Assembly: GCF_022398325.1 (NCBI RefSeq)
Contig: NZ_JAKEVD010000023.1
Span: forward strand, 25,219 to 89,218
DNA: 64,000 nt
Source of the DNA: Shewanella sp. Isolate13
Lineage (GTDB): Bacteria > Pseudomonadota > Gammaproteobacteria > Enterobacterales > Shewanellaceae
Direction: 5' to 3'
Below the pieces are notes generated by a model. That model saw nothing but the letters and a program-made list of their open reading frames with translations, was not told the DNA's origin and did not search any database. Positions 1 to 8,941 of this stretch are shown one piece after another. Positions within the stretch are counted from its first letter, which is position 1, and the number at the start of each line of letters is the position of its first letter. Made by a program: the position numbers and the translations under genes.

Positions 1-250
1 GTGCGAGCCTGTGGGTATTGTCCAGTAACTCTCGCAGCAGTTTCGCTTGATTGACTATCTCATTGCCTGCAGCGGTTAGAGATAGTGAGCGGGTTGTTCT
101 ATTGAGCAGGCGAACCCCAAGTTCACTTTCTAACCGGCCAATTTGTTTTGAGACCACAGAGCGATCGAGGTTTCTCCGTTCGGCAACATTGGTAAATGAG
201 CCTAACTGGACAACCTCGAGTAATAATAATAATCGACTAGAAAAATCCAT
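1..250 (-). CDS. LysR-family transcriptional regulator, N-terminal part (cut by window edge)
   Basis: Reading the minus strand from the ATG at 248-250 gives an open frame to the window edge. The first 60 or so residues form a classic LysR winged helix-turn-helix: a leucine-rich first helix (MDFSSRLLLLLEVVQLGSF), then SVVSKQIGRLESELGVRL and the wing motif NRTTRSLSLTAAG. The effector-binding domain lies outside the window, so the ligand is unknown. The gene is divergent from the crotonase-family gene at 440, the usual arrangement for a LysR regulator and its target, and two inverted repeats lie between them. Family assignment is firm; the target is inferred. Confidence 0.9.
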   Translation of the reverse strand, partial: MDFSSRLLLLLEVVQLGSFTNVAERRNLDRSVVSKQIGRLESELGVRLLNRTTRSLSLTAAGNEIVNQAKLLRELLDNTHRLA

Positions 251-279
251 CGCTCCTCGATACCTCTCACGTATTAGAG

Positions 280-314
280 CCAATACAAAACCTATTGGTG
301 CATAATTAGCACCA
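280..314. promoter_or_regulatory. Two overlapping inverted repeats, likely LysR operator
   Basis: CCAATA-N7-TATTGG occupies 280-298 and TGGTGC-N7-GCACCA occupies 296-314. Both have perfect 6-bp arms and a 7-bp spacer, and they share three bases. They lie 30-64 bp upstream of the LysR start codon and about 125 bp upstream of the divergent crotonase-family gene. LysR proteins commonly bind paired dyads in such a position. The binding itself is inferred. Confidence 0.55.
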
Positions 315-439
315 GTATTGTGTAGATATTAGTGTTTTTCCACATCAATACAAGTTTTATAGTGACTTCATCGAAACGATAACAGCTCTTTCGTTTAAAC
401 ATTTTATGAGCTGATTGTCCTATAAATGAGGAAATGACT

Positions 440-1264
440 ATGAATACTACAATGACTGCATTATCAATTACTAATCACATGGGTGTTGCAACCGTTGAAA
501 TTAATAATCCACCTGTGAATGTATTAACTATCAACCTAATCAACGAGATTAATGAGTACGTGCTCAGCTTAAAAGACGATCGTGAGACGAAAGTTGTGGT
601 GTTTAAATCCATGCATGAATCCTTCTTTTTAGCTCACCTAGATCTTAATGTGATTAATGGTAGCCAAGGAGGTCAAGCTGCCTCCATTGAGTTCAACCAC
701 ATGATCGCCAACATTAAAGCGATGAAGCAAGTATCTGTTGCCGTGGTTGATGGTGTTGCTCGCGGAGGAGGAAACGAATTTGTAATGGCTTGTGATTTAG
801 CTTACGCCACCGAAAATGCGGCATTTGCACAGCCTGAGATCCACGTGAACATTCCAACAGGTGGGCAAGGAGCGGTGCAGTTCGCACGTCGAATGGGTAA
901 AAACAAGGCACTACAAGCGCTATTACTGGGTAATGATTTTACTGCACAGCAGGCCGAAAGCTTAAACATCATCACTCAATTCGTACCCAAAGCAGAGATG
1001 GACGAATTTTTAACAGTGACTCTTGGAGTGATTAGCCGATTAGAGGTGCGTGATATCGTGATGTACAAGGAAATTATCAGCACATCGATTAAAGATGAAG
1101 AGGCGGGAGCCGAGTTAGAATTGCGCTATTTCTTAGAGCGAGCTAAAGAGCAAAAGACAGAAGCTATTATCGCCGCATTTCTTAAGCACGGTGGTCAAAC
1201 CGAACGTGAGGCTAAAGATATTCAGGGTATTTTTGTGGATACCGCTGCAGAGCTAACGCAATAA
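440..1264 (+). CDS. Enoyl-CoA hydratase/isomerase (crotonase) family protein
   Basis: A crotonase-fold protein of about 275 residues, the usual family length, probably acting on a CoA thioester in the cytoplasm. Visible signatures are the N-terminal NNPPVNVLT segment, the first oxyanion-loop region FLAHLDL (where hydratases usually have an Ala-Gly pair, here Ala-His), the second loop ARGGGNEF followed by ACDLAYA, and the QPEI segment. An ATG at 434 is also in frame, but GAGG at 428-431 is spaced correctly only for the ATG at 440, so I use 440. The gene stands alone downstream of the LysR operator and ends at a terminator. The substrate cannot be read from the sequence. Confidence 0.85.
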   Translation: MNTTMTALSITNHMGVATVEINNPPVNVLTINLINEINEYVLSLKDDRETKVVVFKSMHESFFLAHLDLNVINGSQGGQAASIEFNHMIANIKAMKQVSVAVVDGVARGGGNEFVMACDLAYATENAAFAQPEIHVNIPTGGQGAVQFARRMGKNKALQALLLGNDFTAQQAESLNIITQFVPKAEMDEFLTVTLGVISRLEVRDIVMYKEIISTSIKDEEAGAELELRYFLERAKEQKTEAIIAAFLKHGGQTEREAKDIQGIFVDTAAELTQ

Positions 1265-1319
1265 AACCTGCCTCAATGAGCTTTGTCTCAATAGGTTAAG
1301 ATTTAAACCCAAGTTCAAT

Positions 1320-1341
1320 GGCCGCTTCTAAGGCGGCCTTT
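1320..1341 (+). terminator. Hairpin terminator after the crotonase-family gene
   Basis: GGCCGC (1320-1325) pairs with GCGGCC (1333-1338) across a 7-base loop and is followed by TTTAAT. The T tract is short, so termination may be partial. It lies between the crotonase gene and the radical SAM gene. Confidence 0.5.
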
Positions 1342-1366
1342 AATAGCGTATTTGCAAGGATAATTG

Positions 1367-2248
1367 ATGAGATACGAAGGTAATATTTATCGGCCACCAC
1401 CAGAGGCCGATGCCTACATTTTGCAATGTACTATTGGTTGTTCTTACAACAAGTGTAGTTATTGCGCGATGTATAAAGATGTTCGTTATAGAGTACGAAC
1501 GATCGACGAGCTAAAAGAAGACATTCGACTGGCACAAGCCACTTTTGGTAATAAAGTTGAGAAGGTCTTCCTTAGTGATGGGGATGCGATTTCACTACCA
1601 ACCGAGAGCTTGCTAACGATCTTATCGGAGCTCTATCTCGCTTTTCCAAACTTAAATCATGTAAGCACCTATGCTGGTCCACAAAGTACGTTAGATAAGA
1701 GCCTAGATGAGTTTAGACTGCTTAAGGAAGCAGGACTGACCATGACCTACCTCGGGGTAGAGTCTGGCTCCGATGACGTGTTAAAAGCTATCCGTAAAGG
1801 TGTGAGTTCAGCTCAAATGCTAACTGCTGGTCAGAATATTGTACAGTCCGGTATCAAACTGGTTGCCATGGTGATGATTGGACTAGGAGGAAGTGGTGAA
1901 CAGTCTAAGCAACACGCGATACAGACAGCCGAGTTAATCAATAAGATGAACCCGTACCTTCTGGGATTATTGACCACAGTTGCCATCGAGGGCACGCCTC
2001 TCTATAGGCAGGTTGAGAAGGGTGATTTTACACTACTCGATCCATACGAGGTACTAGAAGAGGTAAAGGATTTGCTGCAAACGCTCAGTCGAGAGGAGTT
2101 ATTGATAGACAGTACTCACGGCTCAAATTTATTACCGATGAAAGGAAGCTTACGAGCGATTAGAGCAGGAGTGTTCGATAAGATTGACCATACATTGCTT
2201 AATCGTGATAGTAACATCATAGGTAAAGCCTATCTTGGCCGTTTCTGA
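1367..2248 (+). CDS. Radical SAM protein of the COG1032-like type
   Basis: A protein of about 293 residues with an N-terminal radical SAM cluster motif: C25, C30 and C33 in GCSYNKCSYC. The spacing is CX4CX2C rather than the standard CX3CX2C, as in a known subset of radical SAM proteins that share the Gly-Cys-Ser-x-Asn pattern. The glycine-rich YLGVESGSD segment and MVMIGLGG fit the SAM-binding barrel. The ATG at 1367 is preceded by AAGGA with good spacing; a TTG one codon upstream is less likely. No neighbour indicates a pathway and there is no additional C-terminal cluster domain, so the reaction is unknown. Confidence 0.85.
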   Translation: MRYEGNIYRPPPEADAYILQCTIGCSYNKCSYCAMYKDVRYRVRTIDELKEDIRLAQATFGNKVEKVFLSDGDAISLPTESLLTILSELYLAFPNLNHVSTYAGPQSTLDKSLDEFRLLKEAGLTMTYLGVESGSDDVLKAIRKGVSSAQMLTAGQNIVQSGIKLVAMVMIGLGGSGEQSKQHAIQTAELINKMNPYLLGLLTTVAIEGTPLYRQVEKGDFTLLDPYEVLEEVKDLLQTLSREELLIDSTHGSNLLPMKGSLRAIRAGVFDKIDHTLLNRDSNIIGKAYLGRF

Positions 2249-2279
2249 TGTTAGATAGGTTAGCAAGTTATCGGTAACT

Positions 2280-2319
2280 AAAAAGCCCCTAGTCTAACTT
2301 CTTTTACTAGGGGCTTTTT
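2280..2319. terminator. Bidirectional terminator between radical SAM and RND genes
   Basis: An arm beginning AAAAAGCCCCTAGT (2280-2293) pairs with ACTAGGGGCTTTTT (2306-2319). The A and T tracts on either side allow it to serve both convergent genes. Confidence 0.85.
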
Positions 2320-2378
2320 GATTCAACCTCTTTGATTTAACTTAGTTATTAGTATTTGTTTCTCATATTAGATTGCTA

Positions 2379-5300
2379 TCAGCTGACAGCGTGTTCAGTT
2401 GAAAGTGCAGTCTCTGTTGGCTCCTGTACACGAGACTTACTGCCAATCACACGTTTGATATCCTCAATCGTCACATATAAGCAGGGGATCAGTACCAAGG
2501 TGACAATTGTCGCGAATAACACACCAAAGGCTAAGGATACTGCCATCGGGATCACCATTTTCGCCTGCATACTGGTTTCCGTCATGATAGGAACTAAGCC
2601 AATGAAGGTGGTTAATGAGGTTAATAAAATTGCTCTAAAGCGTCGACAACCCGCCTCGAGTACCGATTGCTTCATTGCAATACCTGACTCCCTAGACTTA
2701 TTAATATAATCAACCATCACCAGTGAGTCGTTAACCACGACACCTGCGGCAGCAATGATACCGAACACAGAGAGGGCACTTAGGTCGAGTCCTAAGAGCA
2801 TATGACCAAGTACAGAGCCGATCACCCCAAATGGGATCACCGACATGATCATTATCGGTTGCGAATAGGACTTAAGTGGCACGGCCAACAGACTATAGAT
2901 CACAAGCATAGAGATTAAGAAGTCTCGCAATTGAGTATCCGCACTATCAAGCTGTTCTTGAATATTGCCGGACACTTCGCTTTGAACTCTCGGATATTTC
3001 TTTAATAGCTCAGGCAAGAAGTTATCACGAATATCCTTAGCAATCTTAAACGGCTCAGCCTGATCCGCGTCAACCGAGCCCCAAACATTGATGGTTCGAT
3101 TACCATTTTCACGGCGAATGCTGTTAACACCATCGGTGACAACAATCGAAGCCACCTCAGATAATGGGATTTCAGTACCCAGTGGCGTCTTAATCATTAC
3201 ATCTGACACTTGGGCAATAGAGTTTCGTTGCTCCTCAGGGTAGCGAAGCATCACCTTGATCTCTTCACCGTTACGCAAGATACGCTGGGCTTCTAAGCCA
3301 TAGAAACTATTACCCACCTGGCGTGCGATATCCGCAAGAGATAAACCGAGACTATGAGCTAAAGGCTTAAGCTCAAACTGGATCTCTTTGGCGCTTGATT
3401 GGCGGCTATCGTTAACATCGCCAACCCCTTTAAGGGTATTAAGTTTAGCTTTTAACTCTTTTGCTGCGGCGACTAACTGCTCGTCATCCTTACCTTCGAG
3501 CCTGAAGCTGATATCACCGTCATCCCGTCCACCACCAAACAGGTTATCTTGGATGGTAAAGGACTTCATGCCTGGGATAAGCGGCATATTCTGGCGCCAA
3601 AGCTCAGCTACTGCAAAGGTATCGATAGGGCGAAGTTCTGGGTCGACAAGTTTAGTCATGACTTGTGCCGATGTGCGGCCACGTAACTCAACTTGCATAT
3701 CAGAGATCATCTTCTGACCATATTGCGCCTCTAGCTCTGTATCGACACGCTTCAGTGCTTCCTCGATAGACAAGGCCGCCGATAGGGTCGCTTTTTCCGA
3801 GGCATCGATATTCATTTCGAATGAGATCCGCGGGAAGTCATGGGGGATTTTAGGCTGACCGATAAAGCGAACTAAGCCACCTGAATACAGACCCGCACAG
3901 ACTAAGATCAAACTGATAAAGATCATGATTACCGTGTAGCGATACTTAACAGCTACAGCAAGCGTGGGTCGGTAATAGCGACTGATCAAAACCTTCAAGC
4001 CTGAGTCGACTTTGCCTTGTAAAAAGTTAACCCCATTGCGTAGCCAGTCTAGTGGATTCTTCGAACCTGGTTTAACGATGGTTTTTTGCTTCATGCGCGC
4101 TAAATGCGCTGGCAAGATAAGTTTAGATTCAACCAGTGAAAAAATAAGACATAAGATCACCACATATCCGATAGCCTGACCGAAAGCTGACGAAGGGCCG
4201 TCATCGAGGGTGATGGGCAAAAATGCGGCGATAGTGGTTAATACACCGAACGTTGCTGGCATCGCTACGCGTTTAACACCGCGGATCACGTTATCGAGGC
4301 TTTGACCTTTCTCCTCACACTCAGCATGGGCGCTTTCTCCCATAACAATGGCGTCATCCACCACGATACCCAGTACCAAGATAAAGGCGAAGAGGCTAAT
4401 GACATTGATAGTTACATCTATCATGCCCATCGGCATAAAGAGTAGGGTACCAAGGAAACAAACAGGTAGCCCCATCATGACCCAAAATGCGAGCCTTACG
4501 CGCAAGAAGAGTGCGAGTAAGATAAACACCAGCACGGCGCCGCTTTTCATGCTGTCGAGCATCAAGTTTAGGCGCCCTTCAAGGTAATAGGTCATATCGA
4601 CCCAAGGCTCAAGCTTTACGCCCTCGGGCAATACTTTTTGCTTATCGGCGATATAAGCCTTCACCACATCGGCGACATCGGTGAGACTCTGATCATTCGC
4701 CGCACCAATAAAGAAAGTAACCGAATTCTTACCATTAAACTTTGAGTACTGAATGCCTTCTTCGAAGCCATCCACAACAGTTGCTACATCACCCAGTAAT
4801 AGGGTGGTACCATCCTCCAGTGTGATTAGCGGCAGGCTTTCAAATTCATAGCCGACATAGGCCTGATTCTGCACTCGTAGGTTGATATAGCCATTTTCAG
4901 CACGGATCTGCCCGGCAGACATATTTCTTGAGTAACCGCGTACCGCTTCGGCAACGTCATTAAAACTTAACCCAAATTCACGTAATCTGTCTTTACTGAC
5001 TTCGATGGCGATTTCGTAGCCGAGGCCACCATAAAAATCGGTGATATTGACCAGAGGCAACTGCAACAGCTCATCATGGATCTTCTCCCCAAGATCTTTT
5101 AGCTGCCTTTGGGACAGATCGCCATATAGGCTCATATACATCACTTCTTGGCGGAGCTTTATTCGCTCAACCTTAGGTCGCTCCATGCCATCGGGAAAGC
5201 TGGAGATAGAGTCAATCTCTGACTTTACCTCTTCCAATACAACCTGCGGATCGTAGGAGTCCTCGACTCGAAAGTAACCGGATGAGGCATTACGGTTTGA

Positions 5301-5564
5301 GTAGGTGATGACGCGCTTTAGACCTTGAACGCTTTCTAGTGCTTCCTCAATCTTAATGGTGATCCCTTCCTCCACCTCTTGTGGCGCTGCGCCGGGATAA
5401 ACCGCATTGAATTCGAGCCAGTTGATCTCTACCGCTGGGAAAAACTGCTTACGAATGGTATTAGCCGTAAGTAAGCCGCCTATCAGGATAATGATCATCA
5501 GTAGATTTGCTGCCACGCTGTTACGGGCAAACCAGGCGATTATGCCTTTATTTGTATCTATCAT
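2379..5564 (-). CDS. RND family efflux transporter permease (AcrB/HAE1-like)
   Basis: At 1061 residues this has the full length of an RND inner-membrane pump, which exports substrates with proton exchange as part of a tripartite complex. It begins with a cytoplasmic helix and a first membrane segment (NLLMIIILIGGLL), has two large periplasmic domains, and carries the TM4 acidic pair in LGIVVDDAIVMGES that belongs to the proton relay. The paired membrane-fusion gene lies directly upstream with a 3-bp gap, so the two form one operon. No outer-membrane channel gene is nearby, so a shared TolC-type channel is likely. The substrate is not predictable. Confidence 0.92.
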   Translation of the reverse strand: MIDTNKGIIAWFARNSVAANLLMIIILIGGLLTANTIRKQFFPAVEINWLEFNAVYPGAAPQEVEEGITIKIEEALESVQGLKRVITYSNRNASSGYFRVEDSYDPQVVLEEVKSEIDSISSFPDGMERPKVERIKLRQEVMYMSLYGDLSQRQLKDLGEKIHDELLQLPLVNITDFYGGLGYEIAIEVSKDRLREFGLSFNDVAEAVRGYSRNMSAGQIRAENGYINLRVQNQAYVGYEFESLPLITLEDGTTLLLGDVATVVDGFEEGIQYSKFNGKNSVTFFIGAANDQSLTDVADVVKAYIADKQKVLPEGVKLEPWVDMTYYLEGRLNLMLDSMKSGAVLVFILLALFLRVRLAFWVMMGLPVCFLGTLLFMPMGMIDVTINVISLFAFILVLGIVVDDAIVMGESAHAECEEKGQSLDNVIRGVKRVAMPATFGVLTTIAAFLPITLDDGPSSAFGQAIGYVVILCLIFSLVESKLILPAHLARMKQKTIVKPGSKNPLDWLRNGVNFLQGKVDSGLKVLISRYYRPTLAVAVKYRYTVIMIFISLILVCAGLYSGGLVRFIGQPKIPHDFPRISFEMNIDASEKATLSAALSIEEALKRVDTELEAQYGQKMISDMQVELRGRTSAQVMTKLVDPELRPIDTFAVAELWRQNMPLIPGMKSFTIQDNLFGGGRDDGDISFRLEGKDDEQLVAAAKELKAKLNTLKGVGDVNDSRQSSAKEIQFELKPLAHSLGLSLADIARQVGNSFYGLEAQRILRNGEEIKVMLRYPEEQRNSIAQVSDVMIKTPLGTEIPLSEVASIVVTDGVNSIRRENGNRTINVWGSVDADQAEPFKIAKDIRDNFLPELLKKYPRVQSEVSGNIQEQLDSADTQLRDFLISMLVIYSLLAVPLKSYSQPIMIMSVIPFGVIGSVLGHMLLGLDLSALSVFGIIAAAGVVVNDSLVMVDYINKSRESGIAMKQSVLEAGCRRFRAILLTSLTTFIGLVPIMTETSMQAKMVIPMAVSLAFGVLFATIVTLVLIPCLYVTIEDIKRVIGSKSRVQEPTETALSTEHAVS

Positions 5565-5567
5565 GAA

Positions 5568-6758
5568 TTAATCCTTCTCTTCCATAGCAATTTGCGTAGG
5601 CTGCTCGGGACTGTCTTCATCTCGTAATAATTTATCTTCTGGTAGGGCTAACTGCATGCCTTCGATAGGGTAATCTAGGGCTGAGGTGATCACATTCATA
5701 CCGGCTTCAAGTCCATCGGAGACGATAACCTTAGAACCAATCTGACGAAGGATAGTGATATCCTTGTATCTTAATTTACCTTCATCATCTAACACGGCAA
5801 CTTGGTTGTTGATCACAAGGTGACGAGGGAGCTCCGCAACTTGGCCGGCGTGGCTGCCATCAATAGAAGCGGTAACATAGGTACCATAACGCAGTTCATT
5901 GTTTTTTGACTTAAGACCGTAGGGATCTTTTACTTCGGCAACGAGATAGGTCATGCGACTACGGCTATCGATAACGCCTTCACTGCGTACGACTTTCGCT
6001 GTCCACTCTTGAGTCTTACCGGCAAAGTCACCGGTTAATATCACTTCCGCATCTTGCCCTTTATCATCTAAAAATTGCAGTTCTTTATCTGCGATTGGAA
6101 GACGGATCTCTGCTTCAGCAGTACTCAACACTTTACCTAGTGGTGTACCCATACTGACATAAGAGCCTAAGCCGATGTTACGGGCTTCAATCAAAGCATC
6201 ATAAGGTGCCTTGATAATGGTGCGTTCAAGATTACGGTTGGCTCGTTTAAGTCCTGCCTCAGAAGAGTTAAGCTTAGCTATCTCTTGGGCGAGCTGAGGT
6301 TTACGAAGACTCAACTCAGTCGGTACACCGTTTTCGATGCGCTTCCATTCTTCTTCGGCAACCTTGCCATAGGCTTTTTCTTGTACCAGAGTCGCTCTTG
6401 CCGATGCCATGGTTGCTTTGGCGTCGATGAGCGCGGCTTCATAATCGCTTGGATCGATTTTGGCGAGCACATCGCCTTTCTTTACAAAGCCACCACGGAC
6501 GAACTTATCTGATAAATAGACAATTTCACCATTGAGCTGTGATACAAGCTCAGTTTCATATTTTGCATTAACGACGCCATATGAACTGACTGCAAAACTC
6601 ATGGGGTTGATCTCAACCGCCTGAACCGAGACTAACGGTGTCGTATCGAGCTGTTCCTTTTCCTCTGGAGGCTTTTTTAATGCCGACATGCCAATAAATC
6701 CTGCCACACCGACAGCGATAACAACCATTGGTAGAATGATCTGTTTTTTCGTAGCCAC
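5568..6758 (-). CDS. RND efflux periplasmic adaptor (membrane fusion protein)
   Basis: An HlyD/AcrA-type adaptor linking the RND pump to an outer-membrane channel. It has an N-terminal anchor (ILPMVVIAVGVAGFIG), the split lipoyl halves and a hairpin rich in Ala, Glu and Lys, followed by a beta-barrel domain. The open frame extends to an ATG at 6794, but GAGGA at 6766-6770 sits 7 bases before a GTG at 6758, giving MATKKQIILP as the start; I prefer this GTG. It is first in the operon with the RND permease. No regulator gene lies beside it. Confidence 0.9.
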   Translation of the reverse strand: MATKKQIILPMVVIAVGVAGFIGMSALKKPPEEKEQLDTTPLVSVQAVEINPMSFAVSSYGVVNAKYETELVSQLNGEIVYLSDKFVRGGFVKKGDVLAKIDPSDYEAALIDAKATMASARATLVQEKAYGKVAEEEWKRIENGVPTELSLRKPQLAQEIAKLNSSEAGLKRANRNLERTIIKAPYDALIEARNIGLGSYVSMGTPLGKVLSTAEAEIRLPIADKELQFLDDKGQDAEVILTGDFAGKTQEWTAKVVRSEGVIDSRSRMTYLVAEVKDPYGLKSKNNELRYGTYVTASIDGSHAGQVAELPRHLVINNQVAVLDDEGKLRYKDITILRQIGSKVIVSDGLEAGMNVITSALDYPIEGMQLALPEDKLLRDEDSPEQPTQIAMEEKD

Positions 6759-7195
6759 AAACACGTCCTCTTGTTTAAGCAAACCGACACTCAATAACAG
6801 TCATCAATGCTGTTGAAAGTGAATTCCTTTGAAAGCTAAGCGCGGTCTATAATTTTGAATGTATGTTAATAGATGTGGCGAGATGTAACAGCTCAATTAT
6901 GTAAACTTGTGTAACCAAATTTGACATACAAGGAGAATAGAGCTGATTGGATTTATAAAATAGCAGCGAGATATTTGTTAACAGCTTGATTAATCGCTAA
7001 AAAGTTTGCCTTTTGTTACTCAGTTAGGGCGTTGGCAATAGGCTGAGAACAGAAAATAGACAAAAGACGCCAGCAGAGAAAAATGTAACAAAAGCTGAAA
7101 AGGCAATCGCTGTTAAGATTAGAGTGAAAAGAAATGATAGCACCTAGTACTCAAACTGAGCGCAAGAGGGCTGGTACAGCTGGGGTGACTATTGT
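6759..7195. other. Intergenic region upstream of the RND operon
   Basis: About 440 bp between the RND operon and the SEC-C gene terminator. It should hold the RND operon promoter on the minus strand, but I see no clear sigma-70 pair, no convincing operator and no open frame with a ribosome binding site. Confidence 0.4.
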
Positions 7196-7223
7196 AAAAA
7201 AGCAGTCCAAAAAGAACTGCTTC
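7196..7223 (-). terminator. Terminator of the SEC-C protein gene
   Basis: On the minus strand AAGCAGT pairs with ACTGCTT around a T-rich loop and is followed by a run of T. It starts 20 bp after the stop codon of the SEC-C gene. Confidence 0.8.
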
Positions 7224-7243
7224 ATCGTTTTCGCACTAGGGTT

Positions 7244-7579
7244 TTAGCCGCAACACTTCTTGTATTTCTTGCCGCTACCGCAAACACAAGGGTCATTACG
7301 GTTTGGCGTCTTTTCAAAACGGGTCGTTTGAGGTTTATTGAGAAGACCAATCAAATCAACGATATTCTCTTCCTGACTTGCGTCTACCGTGATTTCGCCC
7401 ACCAGCTGGTTATCGATAAGCAGCTGCTGCACTTCAACTTCACGTTGTTCGTCTTGAACCATAAGCTTTAGTGGGTTCTCTTCAGTTCCCACTTTAACTG
7501 CACGCTTGGTGTTGTAACCATAGCTTTCGTGCTTAGGCTTTGGGGTTTTACGCCCTTTAAAAAAGAATTTGTCTGACAT
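7244..7579 (-). CDS. SEC-C metal-binding motif protein (PBPRA1643-type)
   Basis: A protein of about 111 residues ending in the zinc-binding SEC-C signature, [19 protein letters not shown]. The N-terminal [21 protein letters not shown] stretch is basic and typical of a small gammaproteobacterial family of SEC-C proteins of unknown role. An upstream in-frame start at 7618 adds 13 residues unlike the family, so the ATG at 7579 is chosen. SEC-C zinc tails bind SecB or ribosomal partners in SecA; any such role here is inference. It is monocistronic with its own terminator. Confidence 0.85.
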   Translation of the reverse strand: MSDKFFFKGRKTPKPKHESYGYNTKRAVKVGTEENPLKLMVQDEQREVEVQQLLIDNQLVGEITVDASQEENIVDLIGLLNKPQTTRFEKTPNRNDPCVCGSGKKYKKCCG

Positions 7580-7935
7580 CGCTATGGCGCTCAATCTAAA
7601 TAATGAAAATTTACGCAAGCTTATACTACAAAAATGCCCCTAGTGATATCTAAGACTGCTTTTCGTTAGCATTTAGCGGAAAATTTAACGATGTTTGGCC
7701 GATAAAGGATTTTTCTTTGAATTCCAGCTGAAGTCTCGGCACAAGAACTCGCCTTAACTTAGCCTGTCTAATTAGTATGAACGGCGGTTAGTCCGAGCTA
7801 TTTCGGGCTTTGATAGCGCGTATCCGTTGTAACTTTAACCATTTCAGGCAAGAGTTTGCTGTCTGAGACCTTTTGCTATTTCCGCATCGCGAAAAACTTT
7901 GTTAAAATCGGCGCAAATTAAAGGAGAGCTTTTAT
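7580..7935. other. Intergenic region between divergent SEC-C and ppaC genes
   Basis: About 350 bp between divergent genes, expected to hold both promoters. A TAAAAT box at 7903-7908 lies just upstream of ppaC, but no -35 hexamer at proper spacing is visible. No open frame or stable hairpin stands out. Confidence 0.35.
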
Positions 7936-8856
7936 ATGCCAGTTTATGTTGTGGGCCACAAGATCCCAGACTCAGATTCCATTTGTGGTGCTATTGCACT
8001 TGCACACCTAAAGAACCAGATCGGTGAAGCATCAGTTGCAACTCGTTTAGGTGACATTTCACCAGAAACCGCCTTCATTTTAGATAAGTTTGGTTTCGAA
8101 GCGCCGGAGCTAAAGCTTAGCTATGCTGGCGAAGAAGTTTATATCGTCGACCACTCTGAACTGACACAGGCTCCTGACGATATCGCCGAAGCGACTATCG
8201 TGGGCATCGTTGATCATCACAAGCTTGGTGATCTAACGACTTCTACACCATTAGAGTGCTGGATCCGTCCAGTGGGTTGTAGTAACACAGTTATCAAGAT
8301 GATGTACGACTTCTATAATGTTGAGATCCCAAAAGAGATCGCTGGCATCATGTTGTGTGCAATTCTTAGTGACACTGTTATCTTCAAGTCGCCAACATGC
8401 ACCACGGCAGACATCAAATGTGTTGAAGCATTAGCTGAAATCGCCGGTATCGAAGATTATAAAGCTCTAGGCATGGATATGTTTAAGGTGAAGTCTGCGG
8501 TAGAAGGTACTCCGGCACGCGATCTTGTTATGCGTGACTTTAAAGACTTCAACATGAACGGTAACTTAGTGGGTATTGGTCAACTAGAAGTGATCGATCT
8601 GTCTGTATTCGATGACATTAAAGCTGAACTTGAAGCCGACATCGCCGCATTGAAGGCGGAAGGTAACCGTCACAGCGTACTATTACTGCTAACTGACATC
8701 ATGAAAGAAGGTTCAGAGATGCTTATCGTCAGTGACGACATAGCGAAAATTGAATCTGCTTACAACTGCAAGTCAGAGAACAACAAAGTATGGTTAGATG
8801 GCGTACTAAGCCGTAAGAAGCAAGTAGTACCACCACTACAGGACGTGTTCGCTTAA
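7936..8856 (+). CDS. ppaC: Manganese-dependent inorganic pyrophosphatase (family II)
   Basis: Hydrolyses pyrophosphate to phosphate in the cytoplasm, pulling biosynthetic reactions forward. The metal ligands of the DHH superfamily are all present: H8, D12 and D14 in GHKIPDSDS, D72 in VDHSE, and H94-H95 in the signature VDHHKLGD. The length of 306 residues is typical of family II, and the C-terminal DHHA2 domain carries the SRKKQ substrate-binding motif near the end. A strong AAGGAG precedes the ATG. It is monocistronic and followed by a strong terminator. Confidence 0.95.
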   Translation: MPVYVVGHKIPDSDSICGAIALAHLKNQIGEASVATRLGDISPETAFILDKFGFEAPELKLSYAGEEVYIVDHSELTQAPDDIAEATIVGIVDHHKLGDLTTSTPLECWIRPVGCSNTVIKMMYDFYNVEIPKEIAGIMLCAILSDTVIFKSPTCTTADIKCVEALAEIAGIEDYKALGMDMFKVKSAVEGTPARDLVMRDFKDFNMNGNLVGIGQLEVIDLSVFDDIKAELEADIAALKAEGNRHSVLLLLTDIMKEGSEMLIVSDDIAKIESAYNCKSENNKVWLDGVLSRKKQVVPPLQDVFA

Positions 8857-8880
8857 TCCCGTAGTTGCCAGTGTATTAAA

Positions 8881-8911
8881 GAAAGGCCGAGCATAGAGTT
8901 CGGCCTTTTTT
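8881..8911. terminator. Terminator after ppaC, probably bidirectional
   Basis: AAGGCCGA pairs with TTCGGCCT over an 8-base loop, followed by a T run on the plus strand. The Lon-like gene ends 31 bp away on the other strand and can use the same stem. Confidence 0.85.
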
Positions 8912-8941
8912 GTTTTCAACATCAGCGCGTCAGTATTGGTA

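Noticed and set aside
51..305. 84-codon plus-strand frame at the left edge
   Set aside because: It lies opposite the LysR N-terminal coding sequence, which has clear family motifs; the plus frame encodes nothing recognisable.
6921..6959. TTGACA with TATAAA downstream as a plus-strand promoter
   Set aside because: The spacing is about 27 bp, too long for sigma-70, and no plus-strand gene follows.
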